A model generated the notes under the pieces. The model had not been told where the DNA came from and made no database searches. It saw only the letters and a program-made list of their open reading frames with translations. Positions 44,796-53,416 of a DNA stretch of 64,000 nucleotides are shown in pieces. Both the position numbers and the translations under genes were made by a program. This DNA is from Tardiphaga robiniae (GTDB lineage Bacteria > Pseudomonadota > Alphaproteobacteria > Rhizobiales > Xanthobacteraceae): the NCBI RefSeq assembly GCF_013359755.1, contig NZ_JABMCJ010000085.1:1-64000 (forward strand). The letters run 5' to 3'. Numbering within the stretch: the first letter of the stretch is position 1; each line of letters begins with the position of its first letter.

Positions 44796-45398
44796 CTATT
44801 GTTTCGCCAGCAGAGCGACATAATCAGAAAATGCGCGTTTGATCTCGACCTTCGCAGTCTTCTTCGACCAGTTCATCGAACCGGAAATGAACAAGGCGGC
44901 ATTGCCGATACAGAAGGCGAGGATATTGGCGGAAAGAAAGCGGACGTCATTATGGTGAAAATGGCCGGACGCAATGCAGTCTTCGACGCACCCATGCAGC
45001 ATGCGATAGGTAGGACCGGATATGCGCTTGGCCGATTCGCGCCCGCGGAGACCGGACATTGTGCGGCCGGAGAGAAATATCAGTTCGAAGTACGGACTCT
45101 TTTCCAGGGCGAAGTCAAAAAAGCCATCGGCCAGCAGCAGCAGCCTCTCTGGCGCAGAATGGCCTTCGCGGTACCGCTCGAGGTAGGCGGCAAAGATCCC
45201 ATAACCGGCTTCAAGCAAGGCCAGTTGCAGCTGCTCCTTGTTTTCAAAATGGCGATAGATCGCCATCGGCGTGACGCCGACGTCGCCAGCGATCTGGCGC
45301 ATGGACACATGGTCGGGTCCGTGAGTCAAAAAGCGATCGAGCGCCGTCTCGAGAATACGGTCCCGGGTTGACGGCTTTGCTGGAGGCGACATGGGCAT
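44796..45398 (-). CDS. TetR-family transcriptional regulator
   Basis: The 200-residue protein has an N-terminal HTH (TRDRILETALDRFLTHGPDHVSMRQIAGDVGVTPMAIYRHFENKEQL) and a helical ligand domain. It lies 20 bases downstream of the CrtI-like gene on the same strand. It could repress that gene through the 24-base palindrome at 47041, or be part of its operon. Confidence 0.9.
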   Translation of the reverse strand: MPMSPPAKPSTRDRILETALDRFLTHGPDHVSMRQIAGDVGVTPMAIYRHFENKEQLQLALLEAGYGIFAAYLERYREGHSAPERLLLLADGFFDFALEKSPYFELIFLSGRTMSGLRGRESAKRISGPTYRMLHGCVEDCIASGHFHHNDVRFLSANILAFCIGNAALFISGSMNWSKKTAKVEIKRAFSDYVALLAKQ

Positions 45399-45418
45399 CA
45401 GTGACCTGTGGGCTGGTG

Positions 45419-47023
45419 CTAAGCGAGATATCGCTTTCGAATTTCCGTCATCATGTCGATACCCAATATCGTAGAAGCCGCGATAACTCCACCGACGAGA
45501 GCACCGATGACGCCGTCCGTCGAAATGTCCTGCCCTGTGAGATAAAGGCCTTTGATCGGAGTCCGCGCTCGGAGCCAGCGTTGCCGGAACCGCTGCGGCG
45601 ACGACTCGATGCCCATGAAGCCGCCGCGCTCGCGTTTGACGAATGTCTCGTAGCTGAGTGGCGTCGAAACTTCGACGCAGTCAAGCGCCAAACGTGCCTC
45701 GGGTACGTGTCGAAACAGCTCCTCAAGCAGCCGTTCCTTTATTTCTTCCTTCAGCGCCAGATAGTCATCGCCGCGCTTCATCCAGCGGGAGCCCCGCCAC
45801 TTCTCGAAGTGGCGGAAATCGGTGTAGCCATACATCTCAACCGTCGATTTGCCGGGATACGCCTCGTCCCAGGACGGATCCTTGGTCGATGGGAAGGTCG
45901 TGAACGTCCACGGAAACGGGGCGCGAAAATCCGCCCTGTGAGCCTCGAGGTTGGCCTGCAGGTCGTTGGTTGGATGGGCCCATATGTTCGCCGCGCCGAA
46001 ACCCAGTTCCTGGCTCGGCTTGTTGAACCCGATATTGAGACCGACCACGGCGTAGGTATCCGCGACCTTGCCGATCTGGTCGAGCAACCCGGTGGGGACG
46101 AGGTTGTCGCGGGCGATAAGTCGCCCGTAAGTATTCTGGACTCCGGCATTGCTGATCACGACCGGACACGCCAGCTCTTCGCCCGAGGATAGACGAACCC
46201 CTTTGGTCTTGCCCTCATCGATAAGGATTTCAGCGACTTCCGCGCTGTGCAGCACCATTCCGCCCGCACGTTCGATGATCGGGACGATCGCCTCGGAAAA
46301 AGATTGCCCGCCGCCGGCCGGATAGCTGCCACCGTTCAGGTAATGTTTGACAAGCATGCAGTGCATCGCAAACGAGCTCCTGCTCGGCTCGAGGCTGTAG
46401 TCACCCCAGTTTGCGCAGATGACAGCGATGAGTTCCTTGTCAGAAGTCAGTTTCGACAGGACGTCGATGGTCAGTTCGTCGGAAAATCCGTGAAACTTCC
46501 CGCACAAGGCATCGTAGGTCGCGTCAGCTTGATTGTATGGGAGCGCTTTCTCCGCAAAATATCCCGATGACGACTTGGTCACCTCCTGAACAAGGTTGAG
46601 ATAGCGGTCGATCGCATCGCCTTCGCGGGGAAAGTAACGCTTGAGGGCAGCCGCGTAGTTCGCAGCGCCTGCGGGAATCTCATAGGCCTTATCGCCAATG
46701 ACCATCCGATTGTAGATGTCGGGAAGCTTGGCCCATTTGATGCCGCTTCCGGTCACCGCATCGAACAACCGCCATGTCGTGGTCTGTGACGAGCCGACAT
46801 CGCCTATGTAGTGCAGGCCGACGGTCCATCGATAGCCATTGCGCGAGTAGGACTGGGTAAGTCCTCCCACGACATTGTGCTGCTCCAACAGCAGCACTTT
46901 CCATGACTTCTGCGCCAGCAGCGATGCAACGCTCATGCCGCCCATGCCTGATCCAACGACGATGGCGTCGAAATCGCCCTCGATCCGTTTCGCCGGCCGG
47001 TAAACCTGCCCCATGGTCTTCAT
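45419..47023 (-). CDS. CrtI/RetSat-type FAD-dependent oxidoreductase
   Basis: The 534-residue protein has the FAD loop VVGSGMGGMSVASLL (22-36), E in LLLEQHNVVGG, and a C-terminal GLYLTGQDISTDGVIGALVGGVIAA typical of phytoene desaturase/retinol saturase-like enzymes. It oxidises or saturates a lipophilic substrate, unknown here. No carotenoid genes are nearby, so carotenoid work is unlikely. CGGAG precedes ATG 47023, and a palindromic operator starts 18 bases upstream. Confidence 0.85.
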   Translation of the reverse strand: MKTMGQVYRPAKRIEGDFDAIVVGSGMGGMSVASLLAQKSWKVLLLEQHNVVGGLTQSYSRNGYRWTVGLHYIGDVGSSQTTTWRLFDAVTGSGIKWAKLPDIYNRMVIGDKAYEIPAGAANYAAALKRYFPREGDAIDRYLNLVQEVTKSSSGYFAEKALPYNQADATYDALCGKFHGFSDELTIDVLSKLTSDKELIAVICANWGDYSLEPSRSSFAMHCMLVKHYLNGGSYPAGGGQSFSEAIVPIIERAGGMVLHSAEVAEILIDEGKTKGVRLSSGEELACPVVISNAGVQNTYGRLIARDNLVPTGLLDQIGKVADTYAVVGLNIGFNKPSQELGFGAANIWAHPTNDLQANLEAHRADFRAPFPWTFTTFPSTKDPSWDEAYPGKSTVEMYGYTDFRHFEKWRGSRWMKRGDDYLALKEEIKERLLEELFRHVPEARLALDCVEVSTPLSYETFVKRERGGFMGIESSPQRFRQRWLRARTPIKGLYLTGQDISTDGVIGALVGGVIAASTILGIDMMTEIRKRYLA

Positions 47024-47040
47024 ATTCAGCTCCGCACACC

Positions 47041-47064
47041 AAAAGTATACACCTGTATACTTTT
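47041..47064. promoter_or_regulatory. 24-base palindromic operator upstream of the CrtI-like gene
   Basis: Left arm AAAAGTATACA and right arm TGTATACTTTT (11-bp perfect arms) with a two-base centre. It is AT-rich in a GC-rich window. The GTATAC core also appears in the control region at 47939-47973, so the GntR protein encoded next door, or the TetR protein, is a likely binder. Confidence 0.75.
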
Positions 47065-47214
47065 AAGACCATGAGACCTCATCGACGTCAAGCGGACTCG
47101 CGCTCGGTCTGGGCGAATTGGCATTGGGTGAACCATGAAGATCTATGCCTGGCTCACGCCGCGCTCATCGGGCTTTGGGCCCGGCGGTAGCGCTTGCAGG
47201 CTGGACGCCGCGTC

Positions 47215-47901
47215 TCAGCGACTGAAGGCCCCCGGTGTCAGCGCCATGCGGGGCCAGCTTTCGATGTAGTCGAGCAAACGCTCAGTGGCGCGAGCGGCGG
47301 CCTCGATGTCGCCACGCGCGATAGCACGGGCAATATCGACGTGGCACTCGACGCCCTCAGCGGGCAAGGTTCGCCCATGATGCATGAACCAGTAGCGGCG
47401 GTTGAGTGTCGTGATGAGCTGCATCATCGATGCGGCGACCGGGTTGCGGCAGGCCACGAGGCAGAGCTCGTTGAATTCCGCATCAAGGCGGGCGAAGCTT
47501 GTGAAGTCGCCCCCCGTGAATGCAGCGGCCATGGCATCCGCAATCCGCTCGAACGCTTGCCGCTCATCCGCACTGGCGCGGCGCGCGGCGGCGCGCACCA
47601 CCAGAAGTTCGATCGGCCGGCGGGCCTCGATGACGCTTAGCTCCTCCTCCGGCCGGCTGTTGGCGACGATACAGCCCCGCCTCGGCAGGATTTGCAGCAG
47701 ACGCTCGCGGGCGAGCCGCTGCATCGCTTCACGGACCGGCGTGCGACCGATGCCGAGCTCCTTCGATAGTGCCGCCTCGGACACCAATGTGCCGGGTGCA
47801 AGCACAAGCGTCGCGATCATCTCCTCGAGTTTGCGGTAGGCGTGTTCGGTCAGATTCGCGAGGTCGCCTCGCTTCGCGGAAGGCTTTTTGGGACGACGCA
47901 T
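47215..47901 (-). CDS. GntR/FadR-family transcriptional regulator
   Basis: A 228-residue protein with N-terminal wHTH (LTEHAYRKLEEMIATLVLAPGTLVSEAALSKELGIGRTPVREAMQRLARERLLQILPRRG) and an FCD C-terminal domain (RPIELLVVRAAARRA...LDAEFNELC...HVDIARAIARGD). It is divergent from the P450 operon and shares its control region. ATG 47901 gives the standard N-terminus; the ribosome site is weak. Confidence 0.9.
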   Translation of the reverse strand: MRRPKKPSAKRGDLANLTEHAYRKLEEMIATLVLAPGTLVSEAALSKELGIGRTPVREAMQRLARERLLQILPRRGCIVANSRPEEELSVIEARRPIELLVVRAAARRASADERQAFERIADAMAAAFTGGDFTSFARLDAEFNELCLVACRNPVAASMMQLITTLNRRYWFMHHGRTLPAEGVECHVDIARAIARGDIEAAARATERLLDYIESWPRMALTPGAFSR

Positions 47902-47938
47902 AACCTCTGACCTAGCACGGCGGTTGACGGCCGTCGAA

Positions 47939-47973
47939 CTGTATACTAATTGATATACTAACTGATATATCAG
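47939..47973. promoter_or_regulatory. GntR/P450 divergent control region
   Basis: An AT-rich block with CTGTATACTAA, repeated TATACTAA/C-TGATAT units and the perfect palindrome CTGATATATCAG (47962-47973). The GTATAC piece matches the 47041 operator. It probably binds the GntR protein and controls both directions. Confidence 0.6.
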
Positions 47974-48000
47974 AAACGTACGAAGCAGGGGAGCCGGAAC

Positions 48001-49185
48001 ATGACGCTTCGCCCGCCAGTCGCGGACTGGACCAGCGACTGGGATCATCTCGATCCTTCCTGGCTGTCCGACCCCTATCCGATCTGGCGCGAATTGCGCG
48101 AGACCTGCCCGGTCGCTCATACCGATCGATATCGCGGCGTGTATTTCCCGACCCGTTATGGCGACATCCGCGAAATTGCCTACGATTTCGAACATTTCTC
48201 CTCGCGCCGGGTCGTGGTGCGCGAGGGCGACTATCGCGTCAACTCGCCGCCGATCACATCCGATCCACCGGATCATCGTCCGCTCCGGATGGCGCTGGTC
48301 CCGCCTTTCACTCCCCAGGCAGTGGCCAAACTTGAAGGTCAGACCCGTTCCATCTGCAATGAACTGATCGATACCTTCATTGAAACCGGCCGCTGCGATG
48401 GTGCGGTGGATTACGCGCAGAACATCCCGGTGCGGATCATCACCCACATGCTCGGCATTCCCGCTGACGATGGCGACCGCTTTCGCGGCTGGATCACCAT
48501 GGCGCTGCAGGACGGAATCACCAACCAGGCGGCGCTGCAGCAGGCCGAAGGCGAGATCGCGGCCTATTTCGCCGAGCAGATCAAACTTCGCCGCAGCCAA
48601 TTGGGAGACGACCTTGTCAGCTTCCTAATCCAGGCGCGGCAGCCGAATGGCGAACCGTTTTCAGATCATCAGGTGCTCGGTGCCTTGCGCCTGCTGCTGG
48701 TCGCCGGCATCGACACGACCTGGAGCGCGATCGGCTCAGCGATCTGGCACCTGGCGACCGTGCCAAATGATCGCGAGCGCCTGGTCCGGGAGCCCGAACT
48801 GATCCCGACCGCAGTTGAGGAATTGCTGCGGGCCTATGCGCCCGTGACCATGGCGCGCGAGATCGTCGACGATGTCTCAGTCGGCGGCTGTCCGTTGAAA
48901 CGCGGCGAAATGGTGCTGCTGTCGTTCCCGGCAGCCAACCGCGATCCCGAAAAGTTTTCCGACGCCGACAAGGTCGTGATCGACCGCACGGAAAATCCGC
49001 ATGTCGCATTCGGGCTCGGCATCCATCGCTGCATCGGTTCCAATCTCGCCCGCATGGAGATGCGGATAGCCGTGGAGGAATGGTTGAAGCGGATGCCGGA
49101 TTTCCGGCTCGACCCAAGCCGGCCAATGACGTGGTCGCAGGGCACTGTGCGCGGGCCGCGGCTGCTTCCCATCATATTCGGCTAA
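48001..49185 (+). CDS. Cytochrome P450
   Basis: A 394-residue soluble P450 with all signatures: I-helix LLVAGIDTTWSAIGS (about 233-247), ExxR in EELLRAYAPV, and the heme loop FGLGIHRCIGSNLARME with Cys344. It is a class I enzyme that needs a ferredoxin partner, which is encoded two genes on. The substrate is unknown. GGGGAGCC precedes ATG 48001. Confidence 0.95.
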   Translation: MTLRPPVADWTSDWDHLDPSWLSDPYPIWRELRETCPVAHTDRYRGVYFPTRYGDIREIAYDFEHFSSRRVVVREGDYRVNSPPITSDPPDHRPLRMALVPPFTPQAVAKLEGQTRSICNELIDTFIETGRCDGAVDYAQNIPVRIITHMLGIPADDGDRFRGWITMALQDGITNQAALQQAEGEIAAYFAEQIKLRRSQLGDDLVSFLIQARQPNGEPFSDHQVLGALRLLLVAGIDTTWSAIGSAIWHLATVPNDRERLVREPELIPTAVEELLRAYAPVTMAREIVDDVSVGGCPLKRGEMVLLSFPAANRDPEKFSDADKVVIDRTENPHVAFGLGIHRCIGSNLARMEMRIAVEEWLKRMPDFRLDPSRPMTWSQGTVRGPRLLPIIFG

Positions 49186-49225
49186 TGTGTTCGGTTAGTT
49201 CTTGTTGTCTGAATTGGGGAGTTCG

Positions 49226-49690
49226 ATGCCAATCTCTTTCGATCGTAGCCACGACATCTATATTGAGGCGCCGCCAGAGGCTGTTTTCGACTATGTCTGC
49301 AATCCGAATTCGTGGCCGAAATGGCTGGCGGCTTCGCACCGGATCGACAGCGTGGATCGTGCGCTCAAATCAGGCGAGACGTTTCGCGAGCAATGGCATA
49401 TCCGGCGCGGCGAGGTGGTGCTGAACTGGAAGGTGACCGAGAGCGATCGCCCACATGCCTGGACCGTACAGGCCGATACCGATTTCATCGGGCCGATCGT
49501 GATCCGATACACCTTCGAGCGCGCAGGAGACGTCACCAGATACACGCGGCATTTGAGCAATCCGGGCCGACCCACCGCGCCAAGCGACGAACAGGTCCGG
49601 CGCACTGACGAAGAGGCGGTCATCGCCCTCGCCAATATCAAGCGGCAGGTCGAACAGCGCCTCGCGCAATCTGCGGACCAACGCGTATGA
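49226..49690 (+). CDS. SRPBCC-family protein
   Basis: A 154-residue START/Bet v1-like protein (IYIEAPPEAVFDYVCNPNSWPKWLAASHRI..., RGEVVLNWKVTE, IRYTFERAGDVTRYTRHL). It has a hydrophobic ligand pocket. Between a P450 and its ferredoxin, it may carry or bind the substrate. GGGGAG precedes ATG 49226. It overlaps the ferredoxin start by four bases. Confidence 0.9.
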   Translation: MPISFDRSHDIYIEAPPEAVFDYVCNPNSWPKWLAASHRIDSVDRALKSGETFREQWHIRRGEVVLNWKVTESDRPHAWTVQADTDFIGPIVIRYTFERAGDVTRYTRHLSNPGRPTAPSDEQVRRTDEEAVIALANIKRQVEQRLAQSADQRV

Positions 49691-49923
49691 GTTCGCGCAT
49701 CGTCATACGGGTCGACCGCGATAAGTGTCAGGGCCATGCTCGTTGCCATGCCCTGGCGCCGCAGCTGTTTGAACTCGACGAGTTCGGCAGCGCAACGGAG
49801 AAAAGCCGCGGCCCGGTGCCTGTCGAACTCGAGGATAAGGCATTCACGGCGCAGTCCAATTGCCCGGAGGGCGCCATCGTCATCGAAAGTAGTGACGCGG
49901 GGATTGAGGGCACGCGGGCTTGA
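49687..49923 (+). CDS. P450-partner ferredoxin ([3Fe-4S]-type)
   Basis: The 78-residue protein has DKCQGHARCHALAPQLFELDEFG and NCPEGAI, the Cys pattern of P450 partner ferredoxins (CxxHxxC...CP). With His in place of one Cys, a [3Fe-4S] cluster is likely. It delivers electrons to the P450 encoded first in this operon. The reductase is not nearby. Confidence 0.92.
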   Translation: MSSRIVIRVDRDKCQGHARCHALAPQLFELDEFGSATEKSRGPVPVELEDKAFTAQSNCPEGAIVIESSDAGIEGTRA

Positions 49924-50020
49924 TGACGACGGCTATCCCGGCTTGAACGCCGACATCGCATCCAGCGTGGCATGTCAGGGCAGACGTGCATGATTGCTTC
50001 CCGTTCGCGCGTCCAAAGCC

Positions 50021-50698
50021 TCAGAGCTGACCTACTTTAGCCTGCGGGTTGGCGCCGCGCTCAATCGTGAATTCCATGTCTATCAACCCACGTGAGTGAT
50101 TGAGGTCCGATTGGGACATTAGCAAAGTCAAATCCTTGCCTTTGAGCGATGCAAGCACCTCCGATAGCCGCTCCGATAACGCCGGCGCGATGCCTTCGAA
50201 TGGCTCGTCAAGCAGCAGGCATTTGGTGCCAACGGCGAGAGCCCGGCCGAGCGCGACCAGCTTTTGCTGGCCACCGCTCAATAAGAGCGCTTTGCGCTGC
50301 CGCATCTCGGTGAGTTCGCCAATCACCTCATACACGAAGTCGAGCCGGGCCTTGCGATTGAGATCTCCCGAGACCCACAACGGCAGCATAATGTTCTCTT
50401 CCACCGTCAACTGAGGCACCAGGCAACGATCTTCAGGCATATAACCGATCCCAAGTGACGCGCGCGCATGACGTGGACTGGATGAAAGGTCGCTGCCCTC
50501 AAACCGCACCACACCCAAGACCGGCTTGAGGTGCCCCATGATCGAGCGCATGAGTGTCGTCTTGCCGGCGCCGTTGCGACCGACAAGGCTCACCATGGCA
50601 CCCTTGGCGACGCGCATCGAAAAGCCGCGCAATGCGGGCATCGACTGGATCTCGACGACCAGATTGTCGATATCGAGCAATGGCGTTGCTGTGGTCAT
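50021..50698 (-). CDS. livF: ABC transporter ATP-binding protein LivF
   Basis: A 225-residue ATPase with Walker A GRNGAGKTTLMRS (38-50), an LLLSGGQQKLVALGRALAVG signature (131-150) and Walker B CLLLDEPFEGIAP. Last gene of the second liv operon. Confidence 0.92.
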   Translation of the reverse strand: MTTATPLLDIDNLVVEIQSMPALRGFSMRVAKGAMVSLVGRNGAGKTTLMRSIMGHLKPVLGVVRFEGSDLSSSPRHARASLGIGYMPEDRCLVPQLTVEENIMLPLWVSGDLNRKARLDFVYEVIGELTEMRQRKALLLSGGQQKLVALGRALAVGTKCLLLDEPFEGIAPALSERLSEVLASLKGKDLTLLMSQSDLNHSRGLIDMEFTIERGANPQAKVGQL

Positions 50699-51441
50699 TG
50701 CAGGCCCCCGGTGACGTAACGGCGAACTGCCTGATCCTTCAACACCTCCGAGGGCGCTCCGTCGGCAAGAATCCGGCCCTGATAGAACGCTATCACACGG
50801 TCGGCATAGCGGCTGACGATCTCCATGTCGTGCTCGACAAAGATAAGGGTTGCTGCATCCGGCGCGACGGCGTGGATCACCCGCTCCATGGTGGCGAATT
50901 TGTCTTCGGCGGAGACCCCGGAGGTTGGCTCGTCTAGCAGCAGTAGTTTCGGCCGGCGTACCAGCGCCATGGCAATATCAATCAGTTTGCGCACCCCGCC
51001 CGCAAGCTCCGAGATGGGACGATCGGCCAGGTCGCCAAGCCCAAAGCGCTCGAGCAATTCGATAGCATTATCATGACGGCCGTCGGCTTCCGCAGGCGCG
51101 CGAAGCGACATTCGCGTGCCAACGCCGGAGATTGCTACGGACAGATTTTCGGCGGCCGTGAGTTCAACAAACAGCTGTGGAATCTGGAAGGAACGCGAGA
51201 TGCCGAGCCGGGCCACGCTTCTGGGCGAGTGCCTGCTGATGTCGATGCCGTCGAGCACGATCGAGCCGCGGTCGGGCTTCATATAGCCGGTGACCATATT
51301 GACGAAGGTGGTCTTGCCGGCTCCGTTGGCTCCAATCAGGCTGATCTTCTGGCCCGCCGCGATATCGAGAGTGAGTGCGTCGGCCGCAACCACCGCACCA
51401 AATTTTTTTTCGAGCCCGCGCACTGAAAGAACCGGGTTCAC
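50695..51441 (-). CDS. livG: ABC transporter ATP-binding protein LivG
   Basis: A 248-residue ATPase with a GTG start at 51441 (GGAG seven bases upstream), overlapping the livM stop by four bases (GTGA). Walker A GANGAGKTTFVNMV, RSFQIPQLFVELTAAENLSVA (LivG insert), LAGGVRKLIDIAMALVRRPKLLLLDEPTSG. The longer frame to 51714 has no LivG content. Confidence 0.92.
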   Translation of the reverse strand: MNPVLSVRGLEKKFGAVVAADALTLDIAAGQKISLIGANGAGKTTFVNMVTGYMKPDRGSIVLDGIDISRHSPRSVARLGISRSFQIPQLFVELTAAENLSVAISGVGTRMSLRAPAEADGRHDNAIELLERFGLGDLADRPISELAGGVRKLIDIAMALVRRPKLLLLDEPTSGVSAEDKFATMERVIHAVAPDAATLIFVEHDMEIVSRYADRVIAFYQGRILADGAPSEVLKDQAVRRYVTGGLQ

Positions 51442-52430
51442 GACGCGGCTCCTGTCTCGGCAGCAATCGGCGCGTTCGCCGCGATAGTGCTTCGTTTGCG
51501 CCGCTTCCTGATCCAGAGCGAGCCGATGCCGCGGGGCAGAAACAGGATGACGCCGAGGAGGAATACGCCGAGCACGAGCTGCCAGGTGTTCGGCAAGTAG
51601 AGGCTCGAGAACGAACGGACCAGTTCGAGCGCCATCGAGGCCACGAACACCGCGGCCACGCTCTGGGTGCCGGCAAGGACCGCAACGAAGACGAATTCGC
51701 CCGAGGTCGTCCAATACGCGAATTGCGGGTCGATATGCCGCTGTGCCATCAGCGCAAATGCTCCGCTGGCGCCTGCGAAGATCGCAGCGATCACGAAATT
51801 GATGGATATGACCCGGTTGGCCGAGATGCCCAGATATTCAACGCGGAGATTGTTTTCACGAACCGCAAGGCTGGCAAGACCGAATTCGGACCGGAACAGG
51901 ATAGTGGCGCCAATGCCCGCAAAACCAGTCACGATCACCGAGACGGCGTACAGCATGAAGTCGGCTTCTCGCGGATCGGTGAAGCTCAGTCCCAACAGGG
52001 TCGGTCGACCCACATTGAATCCGTCGGAGCCCCCGAGCGCCGTCGACTTCACCAGCGCGCCGTAAAATACCATGGACAGAGCCAAGGTCAGCATACCGAA
52101 GAAAATGCCGCTATAGCGCGCGATAAATGGGCCAACGATGAGGCCGAGCAGGCCGCCGCATGCCGCGCCGATGATCACCTGCGCCACGGCGTCGGTGAGG
52201 CCCCAGGCGTTCGCGATCAGTGCCACGCCATAGCCGCCGGCAGCGAAAAACAAGCCTTGGCCAAAGGACACGTTGCCGGTGCGCGCCAGCACAACTATGC
52301 CAAGCGCTATGAGCGCATTGGAGGCGGCAATCGTTGCCAGCGACAGAGTCCAGGTCGGCAGCGCGCGACCCAAAAGAGTCACCCCTGCGACGAGGGCGAT
52401 CATGACCAGGGGATGGAGGCCATTCTTCAT
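51438..52430 (-). CDS. livM: ABC transporter permease LivM
   Basis: A 330-residue inner-membrane protein (about ten hydrophobic segments) with ALIALGIVVLARTGNVSFGQGLFFAAGGYG in the LivM position. It ends in a basic tail (IRKRRKRST). It overlaps livG and abuts livH. Confidence 0.92.
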   Translation of the reverse strand: MKNGLHPLVMIALVAGVTLLGRALPTWTLSLATIAASNALIALGIVVLARTGNVSFGQGLFFAAGGYGVALIANAWGLTDAVAQVIIGAACGGLLGLIVGPFIARYSGIFFGMLTLALSMVFYGALVKSTALGGSDGFNVGRPTLLGLSFTDPREADFMLYAVSVIVTGFAGIGATILFRSEFGLASLAVRENNLRVEYLGISANRVISINFVIAAIFAGASGAFALMAQRHIDPQFAYWTTSGEFVFVAVLAGTQSVAAVFVASMALELVRSFSSLYLPNTWQLVLGVFLLGVILFLPRGIGSLWIRKRRKRSTIAANAPIAAETGAAS

Positions 52431-53326
52431 CAGATCCGCCTTGCCATCTCGCGCTTGAACAGACCTTCTGGGCGAAATACCAGCACGGCAGCCATGATGA
52501 AATAGATCATGAACAGTTCAGCCTCCGGCATCAGATGTACCGAAGCCGCGCGCGCCAGTCCGATCAGGATTGCGCCGACTGCGGCGCCTTCGATGCTCCC
52601 CAGCCCACCGATGACCACAATGGCGAAGCTGAGGATAATGACGTCCGAACTGAGACCAGGTTGCATCGATATTTTCGGCGCGGTCAGGGCGCCCGCAAGG
52701 GCAGCCAGCAAGACACCGAACGCGAATGCGACAGCATAGACACGGTTGACTCGCACGCCCATGCTGACGCTCATTTCCTCATTGTGTATGACGGCCAGCA
52801 CGATCTTCCCGATGACAGTGCGGTTGAGGCCGAACCAGACCGCGAACCCTATCAACGCCGAAATCGGTATCAGCACCAGATCGTAGCCGACGTAATACAG
52901 CCCGGCGAACTCCAGGTTGCCGAACAGCTCATAGGGCTGCGTCGCATAGATCGGATTGACGCCCCAGATCAGTTTGGTGAGGTCTTCGAAGATCAGAAAT
53001 ACGGCATAGGTGACGAGCAGAAGCACGACCTCGTCGCGGCCGTAGAACATCTTCAGGAGGCAGCGCTCCAGCAGCAGCCCGACCGCGGATGCGATCAGCG
53101 CTACAGCGACCAGCATGGCAACGAAGCCGATGCCTGGATGGAAGCCACGTGCGGCGACCATCGTTACTGCGCTGGCCGCGATATAGGCGCCGAGTGCGTA
53201 GAAACTGCCATGGGCGATGTTCAGTATCTTCAATACGCCGAACACCAGCGTTAGGCCGAGAGCCACGATGAACAACCACGAGGCCTGAATCAGGCCATCG
53301 AGAACGATCGTCAGAAAGAAATTCAT
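52430..53326 (-). CDS. livH: ABC transporter permease LivH
   Basis: A 298-residue inner-membrane protein (about eight hydrophobic segments) with GLTLVFGVLKILNIAHGSFYALGAYIAAS and IVVIGGLGSIEGAAVGAILIG. The LivH signatures are intact. It is the gene after the binding protein. Confidence 0.92.
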   Translation of the reverse strand: MNFFLTIVLDGLIQASWLFIVALGLTLVFGVLKILNIAHGSFYALGAYIAASAVTMVAARGFHPGIGFVAMLVAVALIASAVGLLLERCLLKMFYGRDEVVLLLVTYAVFLIFEDLTKLIWGVNPIYATQPYELFGNLEFAGLYYVGYDLVLIPISALIGFAVWFGLNRTVIGKIVLAVIHNEEMSVSMGVRVNRVYAVAFAFGVLLAALAGALTAPKISMQPGLSSDVIILSFAIVVIGGLGSIEGAAVGAILIGLARAASVHLMPEAELFMIYFIMAAVLVFRPEGLFKREMARRI

Positions 53327-53416
53327 GGATTTAGGTCACGCGATCATTGGGGCAGGAATGGGCGGCACGAGCTCGCGCTCGCGCCGCTTTGTACGCTCAT
53401 CGAGCGCAGATGCTGC

